64,000 bases of DNA from an uncultured Acidimicrobiales bacterium (GTDB taxonomy: Bacteria > Actinomycetota > Acidimicrobiia > Acidimicrobiales > Aldehydirespiratoraceae), in assembly GCA_905480195.1 (NCBI GenBank), contig CAJQPN010000001.1, forward strand, positions 1-64,000, in the 5' to 3' direction. The notes beneath the pieces are model-generated. The model was not told the DNA's origin. It made no database searches and was given only the letters and a program-made list of their open reading frames with translations. The position numbers and the translations under genes were made by a program. Positions 43,168 to 51,367 of the stretch are shown here, in pieces. Numbering within the stretch: the first letter of the stretch is position 1; the number at the start of each line of letters is the position of its first letter.

Positions 43168-44387
43168 CCTTCGGCCGACCCGACCACGCCTTCGACGAAG
43201 ACGCCCATCCCGAGCAGGCTCAGGCCGTCAGGAGCAAAGTCCGGCGGGGTCTCGCCAGCAGCGATGATCTCGTTGCCCTCCTGATCGTTGATCGGACCGG
43301 TGAACGGATCGAAGCTCCCGTTGATCATCTCCTGGCTCCGCTGATCGATGAGGTCGCGAATCTCCTGGGAGACGTCGGAAGCAAGTGAACCGATCTGGAC
43401 CATGCCGGTTTCCATGCCGGGCCAAGTGCCACCGCCGGAGAACGAACCGTCGGCGACGGACTCGATGGCCAGGGCGTAGTAGTGACCCCAGTTCCAGATG
43501 GCCGACGACAGGTAGGCATTCGGCGCGTACTCACACATGTCGGAGTTGTACGAGATCCAACGGGCACCGGCGGCCTCGGCTCGCTCGCCGGCGGCCGTGG
43601 AGTCCTGGTGCATTGCGATCACGTCGGCACCGCCGTCGAGCAAGGCCTGCGCGGCCTCACCCTCAACCGCTGGATCGAACCAGGTGCTGGTCCAGTTGAC
43701 GGTAACGGTGGCATCGGGGTTGGCCTCGCGCACACCGAGGGTGAAGGCGTTGATACCGCGGATGACCTCGGGAATTGGGAAGGCGGCCACGTAGCCGATC
43801 TCGTTGGTCTCGGTGGCTGCACCAGCGGTGAGGCCAGTGAGGTAACGAGCCTGGTAGATCCGGCCGAAGTAGTTACCGAAGTTGGTGTCGTTGCTCTTGT
43901 AGCCGGTGGCGTGGAAGAAGTCGACGTCGGGGAACTCGGCCGACAGGGCCTCCATCGCGTCCATGTAACCGAATGACGTAGCGAACACGGCATCGGCACC
44001 GTCGGCGATGAAGTCACGGACTGACTGATCGAACTCGGGGCTACCTTCCGCAATGTTCTCGACCGTCAGCAAGCTCGCTCCGGTGGCCGCTGCGGCCTGT
44101 TCGGCACCACGGTGGTGGGCCCACGTCCATCCGGCATCGCCTGGGTCGGTCAGGTACACGAAGGCCGCCGTCACATCGGATGCGTCGACCGAACTGGAGG
44201 TGTCATCCGGCTTGACCGGAGCACACTCAGCCGCCGCGCTGTCGTCAGCGGATGCGTCACCCGCCGAGTCGTCAGCGGATGCGTCATCCGTCGAGTCGAC
44301 CGCAGTGTCATCGTCATCGCCGCAGGAGGCGGCGATGAGCGTGAGGGCGAATAGGACAGAAAGAAAGAGCCGGAGTCGGCGTTGCAT
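43164..44387 (-). CDS. BMP-family substrate-binding lipoprotein
   Basis: 407 residues. The signal peptide ends in LIAASC (C22), then an Asp/Ser/Ala-rich tether built from two DNA copies of a 19-bp repeat. The BmpA/Med/PnrA-type binding domain begins near residue 70 (VTAAFVYLTDPGDAGWTWAHHRGAE), with ATSFGYMDAMEAL and WNWGHYYALAIESVADG. Family members bind purine nucleosides. GGAGGG lies 7 nt before the ATG, and a consensus promoter lies upstream. It heads a five-gene operon: binding protein, ATPase, two permeases and LLM oxidoreductase. Confidence 0.92.
   Translation of the reverse strand: MQRRLRLFLSVLFALTLIAASCGDDDDTAVDSTDDASADDSAGDASADDSAAAECAPVKPDDTSSSVDASDVTAAFVYLTDPGDAGWTWAHHRGAEQAAAATGASLLTVENIAEGSPEFDQSVRDFIADGADAVFATSFGYMDAMEALSAEFPDVDFFHATGYKSNDTNFGNYFGRIYQARYLTGLTAGAATETNEIGYVAAFPIPEVIRGINAFTLGVREANPDATVTVNWTSTWFDPAVEGEAAQALLDGGADVIAMHQDSTAAGERAEAAGARWISYNSDMCEYAPNAYLSSAIWNWGHYYALAIESVADGSFSGGGTWPGMETGMVQIGSLASDVSQEIRDLIDQRSQEMINGSFDPFTGPINDQEGNEIIAAGETPPDFAPDGLSLLGMGVFVEGVVGSAEG
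44241..44286 (-). repeat. Direct repeat coding for the acidic lipoprotein tether
   Basis: A 19-bp sequence (plus strand GTCGTCAGCGGATGCGTCA) occurs exactly at 44241-44259 and 44268-44286, a 27-bp period. It encodes part of the Asp/Ser/Ala tether of the BMP lipoprotein and is likely to vary in copy number. Confidence 0.75.
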
Positions 44388-44394
44388 GAGTAAT

Positions 44395-44445
44395 CCCTCC
44401 CAAGTGAGTGCTCCGTCAACCTAGGACAAATTTCACGCGTGTCAA
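44395..44445 (-). promoter_or_regulatory. Promoter and Shine-Dalgarno of the BMP transporter operon
   Basis: On the minus strand TTGACA (44445-44440), a 16-bp spacer and TAGGTT (44423-44418) form a near-consensus promoter. GGAGGG (44400-44395) lies 7 nt before the ATG at 44387. This is a clear leadered gene, in contrast to the leaderless genes in the window. Confidence 0.75.
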
Positions 44446-44598
44446 TTGATAGGAATTGTGGAAAAACACCTGGCAATCCCTCACCCTGGGGACAAGTTGG
44501 TCCGTGCCTGTGGGAAGGTCTGTGGACAGCTCTGCAGGTGCCAAGCGAAAGCGATCGAACCGGGCTGTTAACGCTTCGCGGCGCAGGCTTTCACGGAG

Positions 44599-44671
44599 TG
44601 GAGGTGAGGGGAGTTGAACCCCTGGCCTCCTCGATGCGACCGAGGCGCTCTACCAACTGAGCTACACCCCC
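44599..44671 (-). tRNA. tRNA-Ala (anticodon CGC)
   Basis: 73 nt fold into a cloverleaf: acceptor GGGGGTG/CACCTCC, D arm GCTC/GAGC, anticodon stem CCTCG/CGAGG with loop GTCGCAT (anticodon CGC), T arm AGGGG/CCCCT with loop TTCAACT. The G3-U70 wobble pair, the alanine identity element, is present. The discriminator base is A and the 3' CCA is not encoded. TACCAT (44689-44684) upstream is a possible -10. The anticodon reads the GCG codon. Confidence 0.93.
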
Positions 44672-44729
44672 GTGGGAACGAACATGGTAGCGGCGCCACC
44701 CGCTGAAACGACCTGGCTCGTTCGGTGGA

Positions 44730-45194
44730 TCAAGCGTTGACGCTGTGACGCGGCGCGTGGAGTGGCGTGACGTCCTCCGGGTACAGCATCTGCACCTTGA
44801 TTTCCCGCTCGGCTGCGCGGTTGCGGCGCTGAATCGCGGCCCAGCCGAACGCAACCAGCGCAACGTCGAACAGCACGTGGGCGATGATCGCCACGACACC
44901 CAGGACAAACGATGCAAGCAACGTCACGACAGCCAGACCGGACAGCACGGTGGTGACCTGCCGACGCCGCTGAGCAGCGGCGGTCGATGATTGTGGCTTG
45001 AGTTCGAGGGGATGGAGCCTCAACCCTTGAGCTGATCTCGATGCCGAGCCGCCCAGGCTGCCCATACCGGCGGAGAACGCGTCGATGCGATCGCTGCGAG
45101 CGCCGACGGACTTGCGCGAATCCTTCCACCACATCGCAAGGTAGGCACACCATCCAACGGCCAACACCAACACCACGATCGACGTCGACATCAT
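44730..45194 (-). CDS. Small membrane protein, GlpR/SepX-like candidate
   Basis: 154 residues. One N-terminal membrane helix (about 4-22), a basic/Ser-rich cytoplasmic stretch (about 25-80) and two more helices (about 82-118) are followed by a short C-terminal tail. This layout and its place near galU and moeA match the actinobacterial membrane protein called GlpR in Corynebacterium and SepX in Streptomyces, the membrane partner of the MoeA-like protein Glp at the division septum. No motif proves homology. GAGGGG lies 8 nt before the first ATG, and TATACA at 45244-45239 may be the -10. Confidence 0.5.
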   Translation of the reverse strand: MMSTSIVVLVLAVGWCAYLAMWWKDSRKSVGARSDRIDAFSAGMGSLGGSASRSAQGLRLHPLELKPQSSTAAAQRRRQVTTVLSGLAVVTLLASFVLGVVAIIAHVLFDVALVAFGWAAIQRRNRAAEREIKVQMLYPEDVTPLHAPRHSVNA

Positions 45195-45238
45195 TGAACG
45201 GGCCCCTCAAGCAGACAGCACAACGCTGTGCGGCGCAC

Positions 45239-45244
45239 TGTATA
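45239..45244 (-). promoter_or_regulatory. Possible -10 element for the GlpR/SepX-like gene
   Basis: TATACA on the minus strand lies 44 nt before the ATG at 45194; no good -35 box is seen at 16-18 bp. Confidence 0.35.
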
Positions 45245-45349
45245 GAACTCAGACGGTTGTCCGAGCCGCGTACTCCAAGTGACGATCCTATGACGAAACG
45301 AAATCTTTTGGCAATCCTCTCGGCACGATTTCTCGTCGCAAACCGACGC

Positions 45350-45373
45350 CGGCGCCCCAGCAACCTGGCGCCG
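45350..45373 (-). terminator. Hairpin after moaC
   Basis: CGGCGCC (45350-45356) and GGCGCCG (45367-45373) form a perfect 7-bp stem with a 10-nt loop, 11 nt past the moaC stop at 45385. There is no strong T-run after it on the minus strand, so it may be a weak terminator. Confidence 0.4.
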
Positions 45374-45384
45374 CAACCCTCGCT

Positions 45385-45870
45385 TCAGGCATCGTCGAGG
45401 CGTCGATAGGTACCCGAACGCCCGCCCGTCTTTTCCCAAAGTGCCACTGCATCGATAACCATCGAACGATCCATCGACTTGCACATGTCGTAGATCGTCA
45501 ATGCTGCGACTGAGCATGCAGTGAGGGCTTCCATCTCGACACCCGTCCGGTCGAACGTGTCGACCGCCGCCTCCACCTCGATCGACGCGTCGCTGATCTC
45601 GAAATTGACCGTGACTGCACCGACCATCAGCGGATGGCACAGCGGCAACAGGTCCGATGTCCTCTTTGCGGCCTGAATGCCTGCGACGCGCGCAACGGCA
45701 AGCACATCCCCCTTTTTGATCGCTCCCTGGGCGACCGCCGAGGCCGTCTCGGGAGTCATGTTGACCCGCCCCCGGGCGACAGCCCGTCGATGTGACGGCT
45801 CTTTGGGCGTGACATCGACCATGCGCGCTCGACCGTCGGAGTCGAGATGGGTGAAACCGCGTTCAGACAT
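45385..45870 (-). CDS. moaC: Cyclic pyranopterin monophosphate synthase
   Basis: 161 residues, the usual MoaC size. It acts after MoaA in molybdenum cofactor synthesis. Conserved segments: [32 protein letters not shown] and [24 protein letters not shown] (parts of one active-site region). The ATG at 45870 has TAGACT 6 nt upstream; a TTG two codons earlier is rejected. It is 20 nt downstream of moaA. Confidence 0.95.
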   Translation of the reverse strand: MSERGFTHLDSDGRARMVDVTPKEPSHRRAVARGRVNMTPETASAVAQGAIKKGDVLAVARVAGIQAAKRTSDLLPLCHPLMVGAVTVNFEISDASIEVEAAVDTFDRTGVEMEALTACSVAALTIYDMCKSMDRSMVIDAVALWEKTGGRSGTYRRLDDA

Positions 45871-45876
45871 AGCCAA

Positions 45877-45882
45877 AGTCTA
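45877..45882 (-). promoter_or_regulatory. Leaderless -10 element of moaC
   Basis: TAGACT on the minus strand lies 6 nt before the moaC ATG; it would allow moaC to be transcribed apart from moaA. Confidence 0.5.
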
Positions 45883-45890
45883 CGGGGCGA

Positions 45891-46874
<984 letters not shown>

Positions 46875-46880
46875 TCGCTC

Positions 46881-46886
46881 AGGCTA
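46881..46886 (-). promoter_or_regulatory. Leaderless -10 element of moaA
   Basis: TAGCCT on the minus strand lies 6 nt before the moaA ATG, inside the 3' end of moeA (stop at 46884). Confidence 0.5.
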
Positions 46887-48086
46887 CCGGAGGGGCAAGA
46901 TCTGGACCTCGTCGCCCGGCGTAATGTTGACGCCGTCGGGCACGAGGGCAAGCGCATCGGCACGGGCCATTGCGGTCAACTGATGCGAGCCCTGCCCACC
47001 GGCTCGCCGTACGTGCCACCGACCAGTGTCGTCGATTCTGCCTTCCACCCGGAGGAAGTGGACCTTGCCATCGGCGGGATGGTCAAGCGTGTCCTCACTG
47101 ATGGCTCGGAGCAGGACGAGCCCCGTGTCGTCCATGCCGGCCATGAAGCCGATCGCCGGACGAGCGAGGAGCTCAAACGAGACCATCGACGAGACGGGGT
47201 TGCCCGGCAACCCGAAGACGGGCGTCGCGCCAACGAGACCGAAGGCAAACGGCTTGGCGGGCTTAATGGCGATCTGCATCCATCGCATGTCACCGATCTC
47301 GTCAAGCACGACCTTCACATAATCGAAGGCACCCATCGAAACGCCACCAGAGCTGAGGATCGCGTCGCACGACTCAGCTGCGGCAAGAAAGGCCTCTCGT
47401 ATGGCGCCGGGCTCATCGACTGCGATGCCGAGATCGACAGCGTCCCAACCCGCCTCGGCCCCAAGTGTCAACAGCGTGCGCCGGTTTGAGTCGCGGATTT
47501 CGCCGGGTAGCAGCGGCCGGCCATCGTCGACCAGTTCGTCACCGGTGGAGATCACACCGACCCGCGGCCGGCGAACCACGGAGACGGTGTGAACGCCGAC
47601 GCTTGCGAGGACACCAAGATGACCGGCGGCAAGCCGCGTTCCCGCGCCGAAGAGCAAGTCGCCAGGCTTCACGTCTTCACCAGCACTGCGGACGTGATTT
47701 CCCTCGTCGACTGCGATCTCGATCTCGACCGTGCTGGCTGCTTCATCGAACGAGGTGCGCTCAACCATCACCACTGCGTCGGCGCCGGGCGGCATCGGCG
47801 CGCCCGTCATAATCCGTGCCGCCTGCCCTGGGCCTACCTCGCCATCGAGCGTTGAGCCGGCCGCTATTGTGCCGATCACCTCGAGGGTGACAGGCGCACC
47901 GACGGTGTCGGCGAACTGCACCGCGAAACCGTCCATCGCCGTGTTGGCGAACGGAGGTACCAGCTCCGCAGCCACGACATCGGCGGCAAGCACGAGGCCG
48001 GCAGCATCATTGAGCGCAACATCGACCGGCCCCAGTCGAGAGACGCGATCGAGAACGTGTTGGCGGGCTCCGTCGAGCGTGAGCAC
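46884..48086 (-). CDS. moeA: Molybdopterin molybdotransferase MoeA / Glp-like
   Basis: 400 residues, with the four-domain MoeA layout. Motifs: PPFANTAMDGFAV, ARIMTGAPMPPGADAVVMVE, STGDELVDDG, RDSNRRTL, SSGGVSMGAFDYVK and GLPGNPVSSMVSFE. MoeA inserts molybdate into adenylated molybdopterin. In actinobacteria the copy next to galU (Glp) also works in cell division with a small membrane partner, and a candidate partner is encoded 2.9 kb downstream. The start is GTG at 48086 with TAGTCT 6 nt upstream. It lies at the head of moeA-moaA-moaC. Confidence 0.93.
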   Translation of the reverse strand: MLTLDGARQHVLDRVSRLGPVDVALNDAAGLVLAADVVAAELVPPFANTAMDGFAVQFADTVGAPVTLEVIGTIAAGSTLDGEVGPGQAARIMTGAPMPPGADAVVMVERTSFDEAASTVEIEIAVDEGNHVRSAGEDVKPGDLLFGAGTRLAAGHLGVLASVGVHTVSVVRRPRVGVISTGDELVDDGRPLLPGEIRDSNRRTLLTLGAEAGWDAVDLGIAVDEPGAIREAFLAAAESCDAILSSGGVSMGAFDYVKVVLDEIGDMRWMQIAIKPAKPFAFGLVGATPVFGLPGNPVSSMVSFELLARPAIGFMAGMDDTGLVLLRAISEDTLDHPADGKVHFLRVEGRIDDTGRWHVRRAGGQGSHQLTAMARADALALVPDGVNITPGDEVQILPLR

Positions 48087-48092
48087 CTCGAC

Positions 48093-48098
48093 AGACTA
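48093..48098 (-). promoter_or_regulatory. Leaderless -10 element of moeA
   Basis: TAGTCT on the minus strand lies 6 nt before the moeA GTG and includes the TAG that ends the decayed galU. Confidence 0.5.
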
Positions 48099-48777
48099 GA
48101 AGCCGTTCGACTCCAGAGCCGCTTTGAGCATCGCAGCAATCGCAGAACTGCTGTCTCCTCGAAGCGACCGTCGACGTTGGCTCGCACCAGTCGACTTTCG
48201 GCCCGGTGTCGAAACCGACGACGTCGACGTCGCCATCACGCGCCGAGTAGCCAGCGCATCCGTACTCGGTGATCTCGATGCCCTCGGTTTCGATCAGCGA
48301 GACCACCGACTCCCCCGCTGACTCGGCGACGTCGATCATCCGCTGCACGGTTTGGCCACCGTCGGGAAGAAGTTCGTCGGGCAGCAATACTGCGAATGGC
48401 TCGTCTCCCCCGTGAGGGGCTGCCACCAAGATCGCGTGGCCGAGACCGGGCGGGGAAGGCTGGAGTGCGAAGTGGAAGGTGGCAAGGTCGGTGATGCGTC
48501 GAACCCGGTCCAACAGCTCGAGATTCTCTCTTTCCTCGAGAACTGACTCGAGCTCGATCATCTGACTGAACTGGTCCTCGAGCGGCTTCTTCGGCGAGCT
48601 CGTGACGATCACGGTCTCATCGATGCCGGCCGCAAGAGCCTCCTCGACAACCCACTGCCTCGACGGCCGATCAACCACGGTGAGCAGCTCTTTGGGCACC
48701 GCTTTGGTAACGGGAAGGAAGCGGGTGCCGACGCCTGCCGCAGGGATCACGGCGGTGCGGACGGAACCGACGGTCAA
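48096..48777 (-). pseudogene. galU: Decayed UTP-glucose-1-phosphate uridylyltransferase
   Basis: The first about 180 codons read as a GalU-like nucleotidyltransferase: AVIPAAGVGTRFLPVTKAVPKE, DRPSRQWVVEEAL, GLGHAILVAAPHGGDEPFAVLLPDELL, ITEYGCAGYS (read in parts). After DGDVDVV the frame jumps straight to GFDTGPKVDW, the region near the GalU C-terminus, so roughly 85 residues, including the VEKP segment, are missing. Past VDW the open frame goes on as non-homologous sequence. Two single-base deletions (near 48185 and 48147) would restore LRANVDGRFEET and AIAAMLKAALESNGF, ending TAG at 48096. The TTG start at 48777 overlaps the plsY stop. Sequencing error could explain the shifts but not the gap. 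Confidence 0.65.
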
Positions 48778-49346
48778 ACGTTTTGCTCGGAACGACCGAT
48801 GATGCGTCTGATGTTGGCCTGGTGGCGAACGACGAGAATCGCTGCGACACCGCTGCCGACCGCGACCTCCCAGCCGGGGCGACCGATCGCAGCGGTGATG
48901 ATCGGGTAGCCGAGCGCGATCGAGAGCGAACCCACGGCAGCGACCCGACCCAACATCACCACCGAGAAGAACAAGACGGCGCACGCAAGGCCGACAAGTG
49001 GCGAGAGGACCAAACCGCCACCACCTGCCGTTGCGACACCCTTACCGCCTCGAAAGCGTCGATAGAAGGGCCAAACGTGGCCTGCCACGGCTGCGGTCCA
49101 AACTGCGTGTGCCTCGGGTCTGCCCGCAAGAACAAGAGCGATTGCGACGGGGATAACGCCTTTCAGCGCGTCGATGACGCCAACCAGCACGCCGTTGCGC
49201 TTGCCCGACAGTCGGTAGACGTTCGATGCACCCGGATTCCCGGATCCGGCCTTCGTGGGATCGACACCAGCCCGACGGCCGAGCCACAGCGCCGTCGGAA
49301 AGGTGCCGACCAGATACGCGGCAACGATTCCGGCGGCCAACCACAT
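48774..49346 (-). CDS. plsY: Glycerol-3-phosphate acyltransferase PlsY
   Basis: 190 residues from the ATG at 49346, chosen because TACGAT lies exactly 6 nt upstream (a GTG at 49352 is in frame). A polytopic membrane protein that acylates glycerol-3-phosphate from acyl-phosphate. Signatures: SGNPGASNVYRLSGKRNG (close to the family GSGNxGATN motif), DALKGVIPV, AGHVWPFYRRFRGGKGVATAGG and VVRHQANIRRI. The gene is divergent from the zinc-ribbon gene; its stop overlaps the start of galU. Confidence 0.92.
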   Translation of the reverse strand: MWLAAGIVAAYLVGTFPTALWLGRRAGVDPTKAGSGNPGASNVYRLSGKRNGVLVGVIDALKGVIPVAIALVLAGRPEAHAVWTAAVAGHVWPFYRRFRGGKGVATAGGGGLVLSPLVGLACAVLFFSVVMLGRVAAVGSLSIALGYPIITAAIGRPGWEVAVGSGVAAILVVRHQANIRRIIGRSEQNV

Positions 49347-49352
49347 GTCCAC

Positions 49353-49358
49353 ATCGTA
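49353..49358 (-). promoter_or_regulatory. Leaderless -10 element of plsY
   Basis: TACGAT on the minus strand lies 6 nt before the ATG at 49346. Confidence 0.5.
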
Positions 49359-49383
49359 CGGTGCTGAGCACCACCGGTACCGG

Positions 49384-49389
49384 TATCCT
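49384..49389 (+). promoter_or_regulatory. Leaderless -10 element of the zinc-ribbon gene
   Basis: TATCCT lies 7 nt before the GTG at 49397. Both divergent promoters therefore fit in the 50 nt between the two genes. Confidence 0.55.
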
Positions 49390-49396
49390 CCGATCC

Positions 49397-49750
49397 GTGC
49401 CGACCTACGACTATCGGTGTGAGCGCACCGGCGAGATGTTTGAGATGTGGCAGTCCTTTGCCGAGGACACGCTCACGGCCTGCCCTCGAACCCACGATGG
49501 CGATTCCGAGATCTGCGGTGCCGAGGTCAAGAAGGTGTTCTCAAAAGTAGGTATCGCGTTCAAGGGCGAAGGCTTCTACAAGAACGACCACGGCTCGTCG
49601 TCCAACGCTTCGTCGTCAAGTGAATCGTCGAGTTCTGAATCGTCGAGTTCTTCCACGACCCCCGCGGGTTCTTCCACGAACTCCGCAAGCGCTTCCACGA
49701 ACTCCGCAAACGCTTCGAACAGCTCCAGCGCCTCGTCGTCTCCCGACTGA
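49397..49750 (+). CDS. FmdB-like zinc-ribbon protein with Ser-rich tail
   Basis: 117 residues. The first 60 match the FmdB-type regulatory zinc ribbon: PTYDYRCERTGEMFEMWQSF and KKVFSKVGIAFKGEGFYKND. The usual first CxxC is reduced to one Cys (C-E-R-T-G), and the second pair is widely spaced (CPRTHDGDSEIC), so metal binding is doubtful. The rest is Ser/Asn/Thr/Ala low-complexity, encoded by tandem DNA repeats. The GTG start has TATCCT 7 nt upstream. The role is unknown. It is followed by a SAF-domain protein. Confidence 0.8.
   Translation: MPTYDYRCERTGEMFEMWQSFAEDTLTACPRTHDGDSEICGAEVKKVFSKVGIAFKGEGFYKNDHGSSSNASSSSESSSSESSSSSTTPAGSSTNSASASTNSANASNSSSASSSPD
49621..49709 (+). repeat. Tandem repeats in the Ser-rich tail
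   Basis: TGAATCGTCGAGTTC occurs twice in tandem (49621-49635 and 49636-49650). An 18-bp unit CTTCCACGAACTCCGCAA occurs at 49671-49688 and 49692-49709 (21-bp period). Both encode Ser-rich low complexity and are probably length-variable. Confidence 0.75.
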
Positions 49751-49806
49751 CGTTTTCCGATCGACACCTCCCCCGGTCCGTTCTCGAATCTCCGGAGTTG
49801 TCTTCT

Positions 49807-50457
49807 GTGGCTGCACCCCCGCGTCCGCCATTCCCCACGCCGCTTCACATCATGGTCGGAGGAAGCCTGCAGTCCGCTGCCGCGCGCTACCGACTCCTGC
49901 GGATCGCTGTGGTCGTCACGATCGCCGTTTTCGTAGCTGCAGCGCTCGAGCGTGCTTACGACAACGCAGCCGACGCCGAAGCCGCCTGGATGACGACTGG
50001 AAATGTGCTCGTCGCCACCGTCGACATTCGCGCCGGCGAGCTCCTAAGCCCGTCCTCGGTCGCCGAAATGCCGGTGCCCGCTGGCCTCCGACCGCCTGAT
50101 GCGCTGACGTCGGTCGAACCTGGTGCACGCACGACGGTGCACCTCGCAATCGGTGAGATTCTGCGATCCGCGCGGGTGGACAGCCGAGCGGGCTCAGCGT
50201 TGGCCGCGCTCTTGCCCGATCACCACCTTGCGTTCACCATCCCCGCCGACGACACCGAGGCCGTCACCGGCGACCTTGTCCGGCTGTATGACCTCACCAC
50301 CCGCCGGGTCGCCGTCGACCACGCACGAGTCCTCGACCGCCAAGACGACAAGATCACGGTGGCTGTCCCCGAACGCGACACCCGCTTCCTCATCGAGGCA
50401 CTCGGTACCGGCGGCACCGTCGTGGCAATCATGCGTCCAGCGGAGGTTGGGGGTTGA
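49807..50457 (+). CDS. SAF-domain (CpaB-like) membrane protein
   Basis: 216 residues from the GTG at 49807, which has GGAG 9 nt upstream; the ATG at 49852 is an alternative. A membrane helix (about 33-50, LLRIAVVVTIAVFVAAAL) is followed by a SAF domain (about 68-130) with VLVATVDIRAGELLSPSSV and AIGEILRSARVD. This pattern occurs in the CpaB/RcpC pilus-assembly family. No pilus genes are seen here, so the role is open. It is convergent with uppP across 94 nt in which I see no clear feature. Confidence 0.72.
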   Translation: MAAPPRPPFPTPLHIMVGGSLQSAAARYRLLRIAVVVTIAVFVAAALERAYDNAADAEAAWMTTGNVLVATVDIRAGELLSPSSVAEMPVPAGLRPPDALTSVEPGARTTVHLAIGEILRSARVDSRAGSALAALLPDHHLAFTIPADDTEAVTGDLVRLYDLTTRRVAVDHARVLDRQDDKITVAVPERDTRFLIEALGTGGTVVAIMRPAEVGG

Positions 50458-50551
50458 TGACGAGATCTTGCACCCCGCGCGCGTGTGGAGCAGCCGGCCA
50501 TCAGAGACCACCCGGTGATCCTGGGCAGTCGACCATCTCGCTCGCCGAAGA

Positions 50552-51355
50552 TCAGCCAACCGCCAACGCGACCAGCACAACCACACCGATGAGGACCCGG
50601 TAGATCACGAAGGGAGTGAAGGAGCGCGAGTTGACCAGCCGCAACATTCCCCAAACCGCAACCCAACCGGTAAACGCAGAACTGGCCATGCCCCAGATGA
50701 ACGGCGCCCAGAAGTCTGTCGGAACCGACACATCGACGAGGGCATAGACACCGGCGCCACCCACGATCGGAAGGCTCATCAAGAACACCAACCGGGCAGC
50801 CGCCTCGCGTTCGAAGCCCAGGAAGCGGCTTACGGTGAGTGTGGCACCGCTCCGGCTCACACCCGGCTGAAGGGCGAGCGCCTGACCGAACCCCATCAGT
50901 AGGGCGTCGCGCATTCGGAACTCGCTCAGCAATCGTCGTTCAGGCATGCGATCAGCGACCAGAAGCACCAAGCCGAACACGATCAGCATCACGGCGATCA
51001 GCCAGATGCGATCGAGCTCATCGATCAGTTTGTCAGCGGCGACGCCCGCAACTGCGGCCGGCACCGCACTCGCCGCAAGGAACCACGCGATCCGGCCATC
51101 GACACCCAACTCTTCGCCACGAAGTGGAGCGAAGCCAGCGAGCAGGTACCTCAACACGTCGTGACGCAGGTACGCCACCGCACCCACCAGCGTGCCGAGA
51201 TGCACGGAGACGTCGAACGGTCGCTCGAGTTCATCGGGCAACGAGTCCCACCCGAAGGCCCATCTTGTGAGTTCGAGATGTCCGCTGCTGGAGATTGGAA
51301 GGAACTCCGAGAGCCCCTGAACGATGCCCAGGACAATGGCGTGCAGGATCGGCAT
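50552..51355 (-). CDS. uppP: Undecaprenyl-diphosphatase
   Basis: 267 residues, BacA/UppP type integral membrane protein. Motif 1: GIVQGLSEFLPISSSGHLEL (residues 10-29); motif 2: ALALQPGVSRSGATLTVSRF. It recycles undecaprenyl pyrophosphate, the lipid carrier of cell-wall synthesis. It follows the second TldE paralogue by 12 nt on the same strand, so it is likely the last gene of the tldD operon. TAGCCT lies 9 nt before the ATG, a possible extra promoter. Confidence 0.95.
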   Translation of the reverse strand: MPILHAIVLGIVQGLSEFLPISSSGHLELTRWAFGWDSLPDELERPFDVSVHLGTLVGAVAYLRHDVLRYLLAGFAPLRGEELGVDGRIAWFLAASAVPAAVAGVAADKLIDELDRIWLIAVMLIVFGLVLLVADRMPERRLLSEFRMRDALLMGFGQALALQPGVSRSGATLTVSRFLGFEREAAARLVFLMSLPIVGGAGVYALVDVSVPTDFWAPFIWGMASSAFTGWVAVWGMLRLVNSRSFTPFVIYRVLIGVVVLVALAVG

Positions 51356-51367
51356 GCGGCAACGAGG

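Noticed and set aside
44446-44598. Replication origin
   Set aside because: Only three weak DnaA-box-like nonamers and none of the usual neighbouring genes.
44599-44671. tRNA as an integration site for a mobile element
   Set aside because: No integrase and no repeated tRNA 3' end on either side.
49621-49709. CRISPR-like repeats
   Set aside because: Units are in tandem without spacers, lie in frame inside a coding tail, and no cas gene is present.
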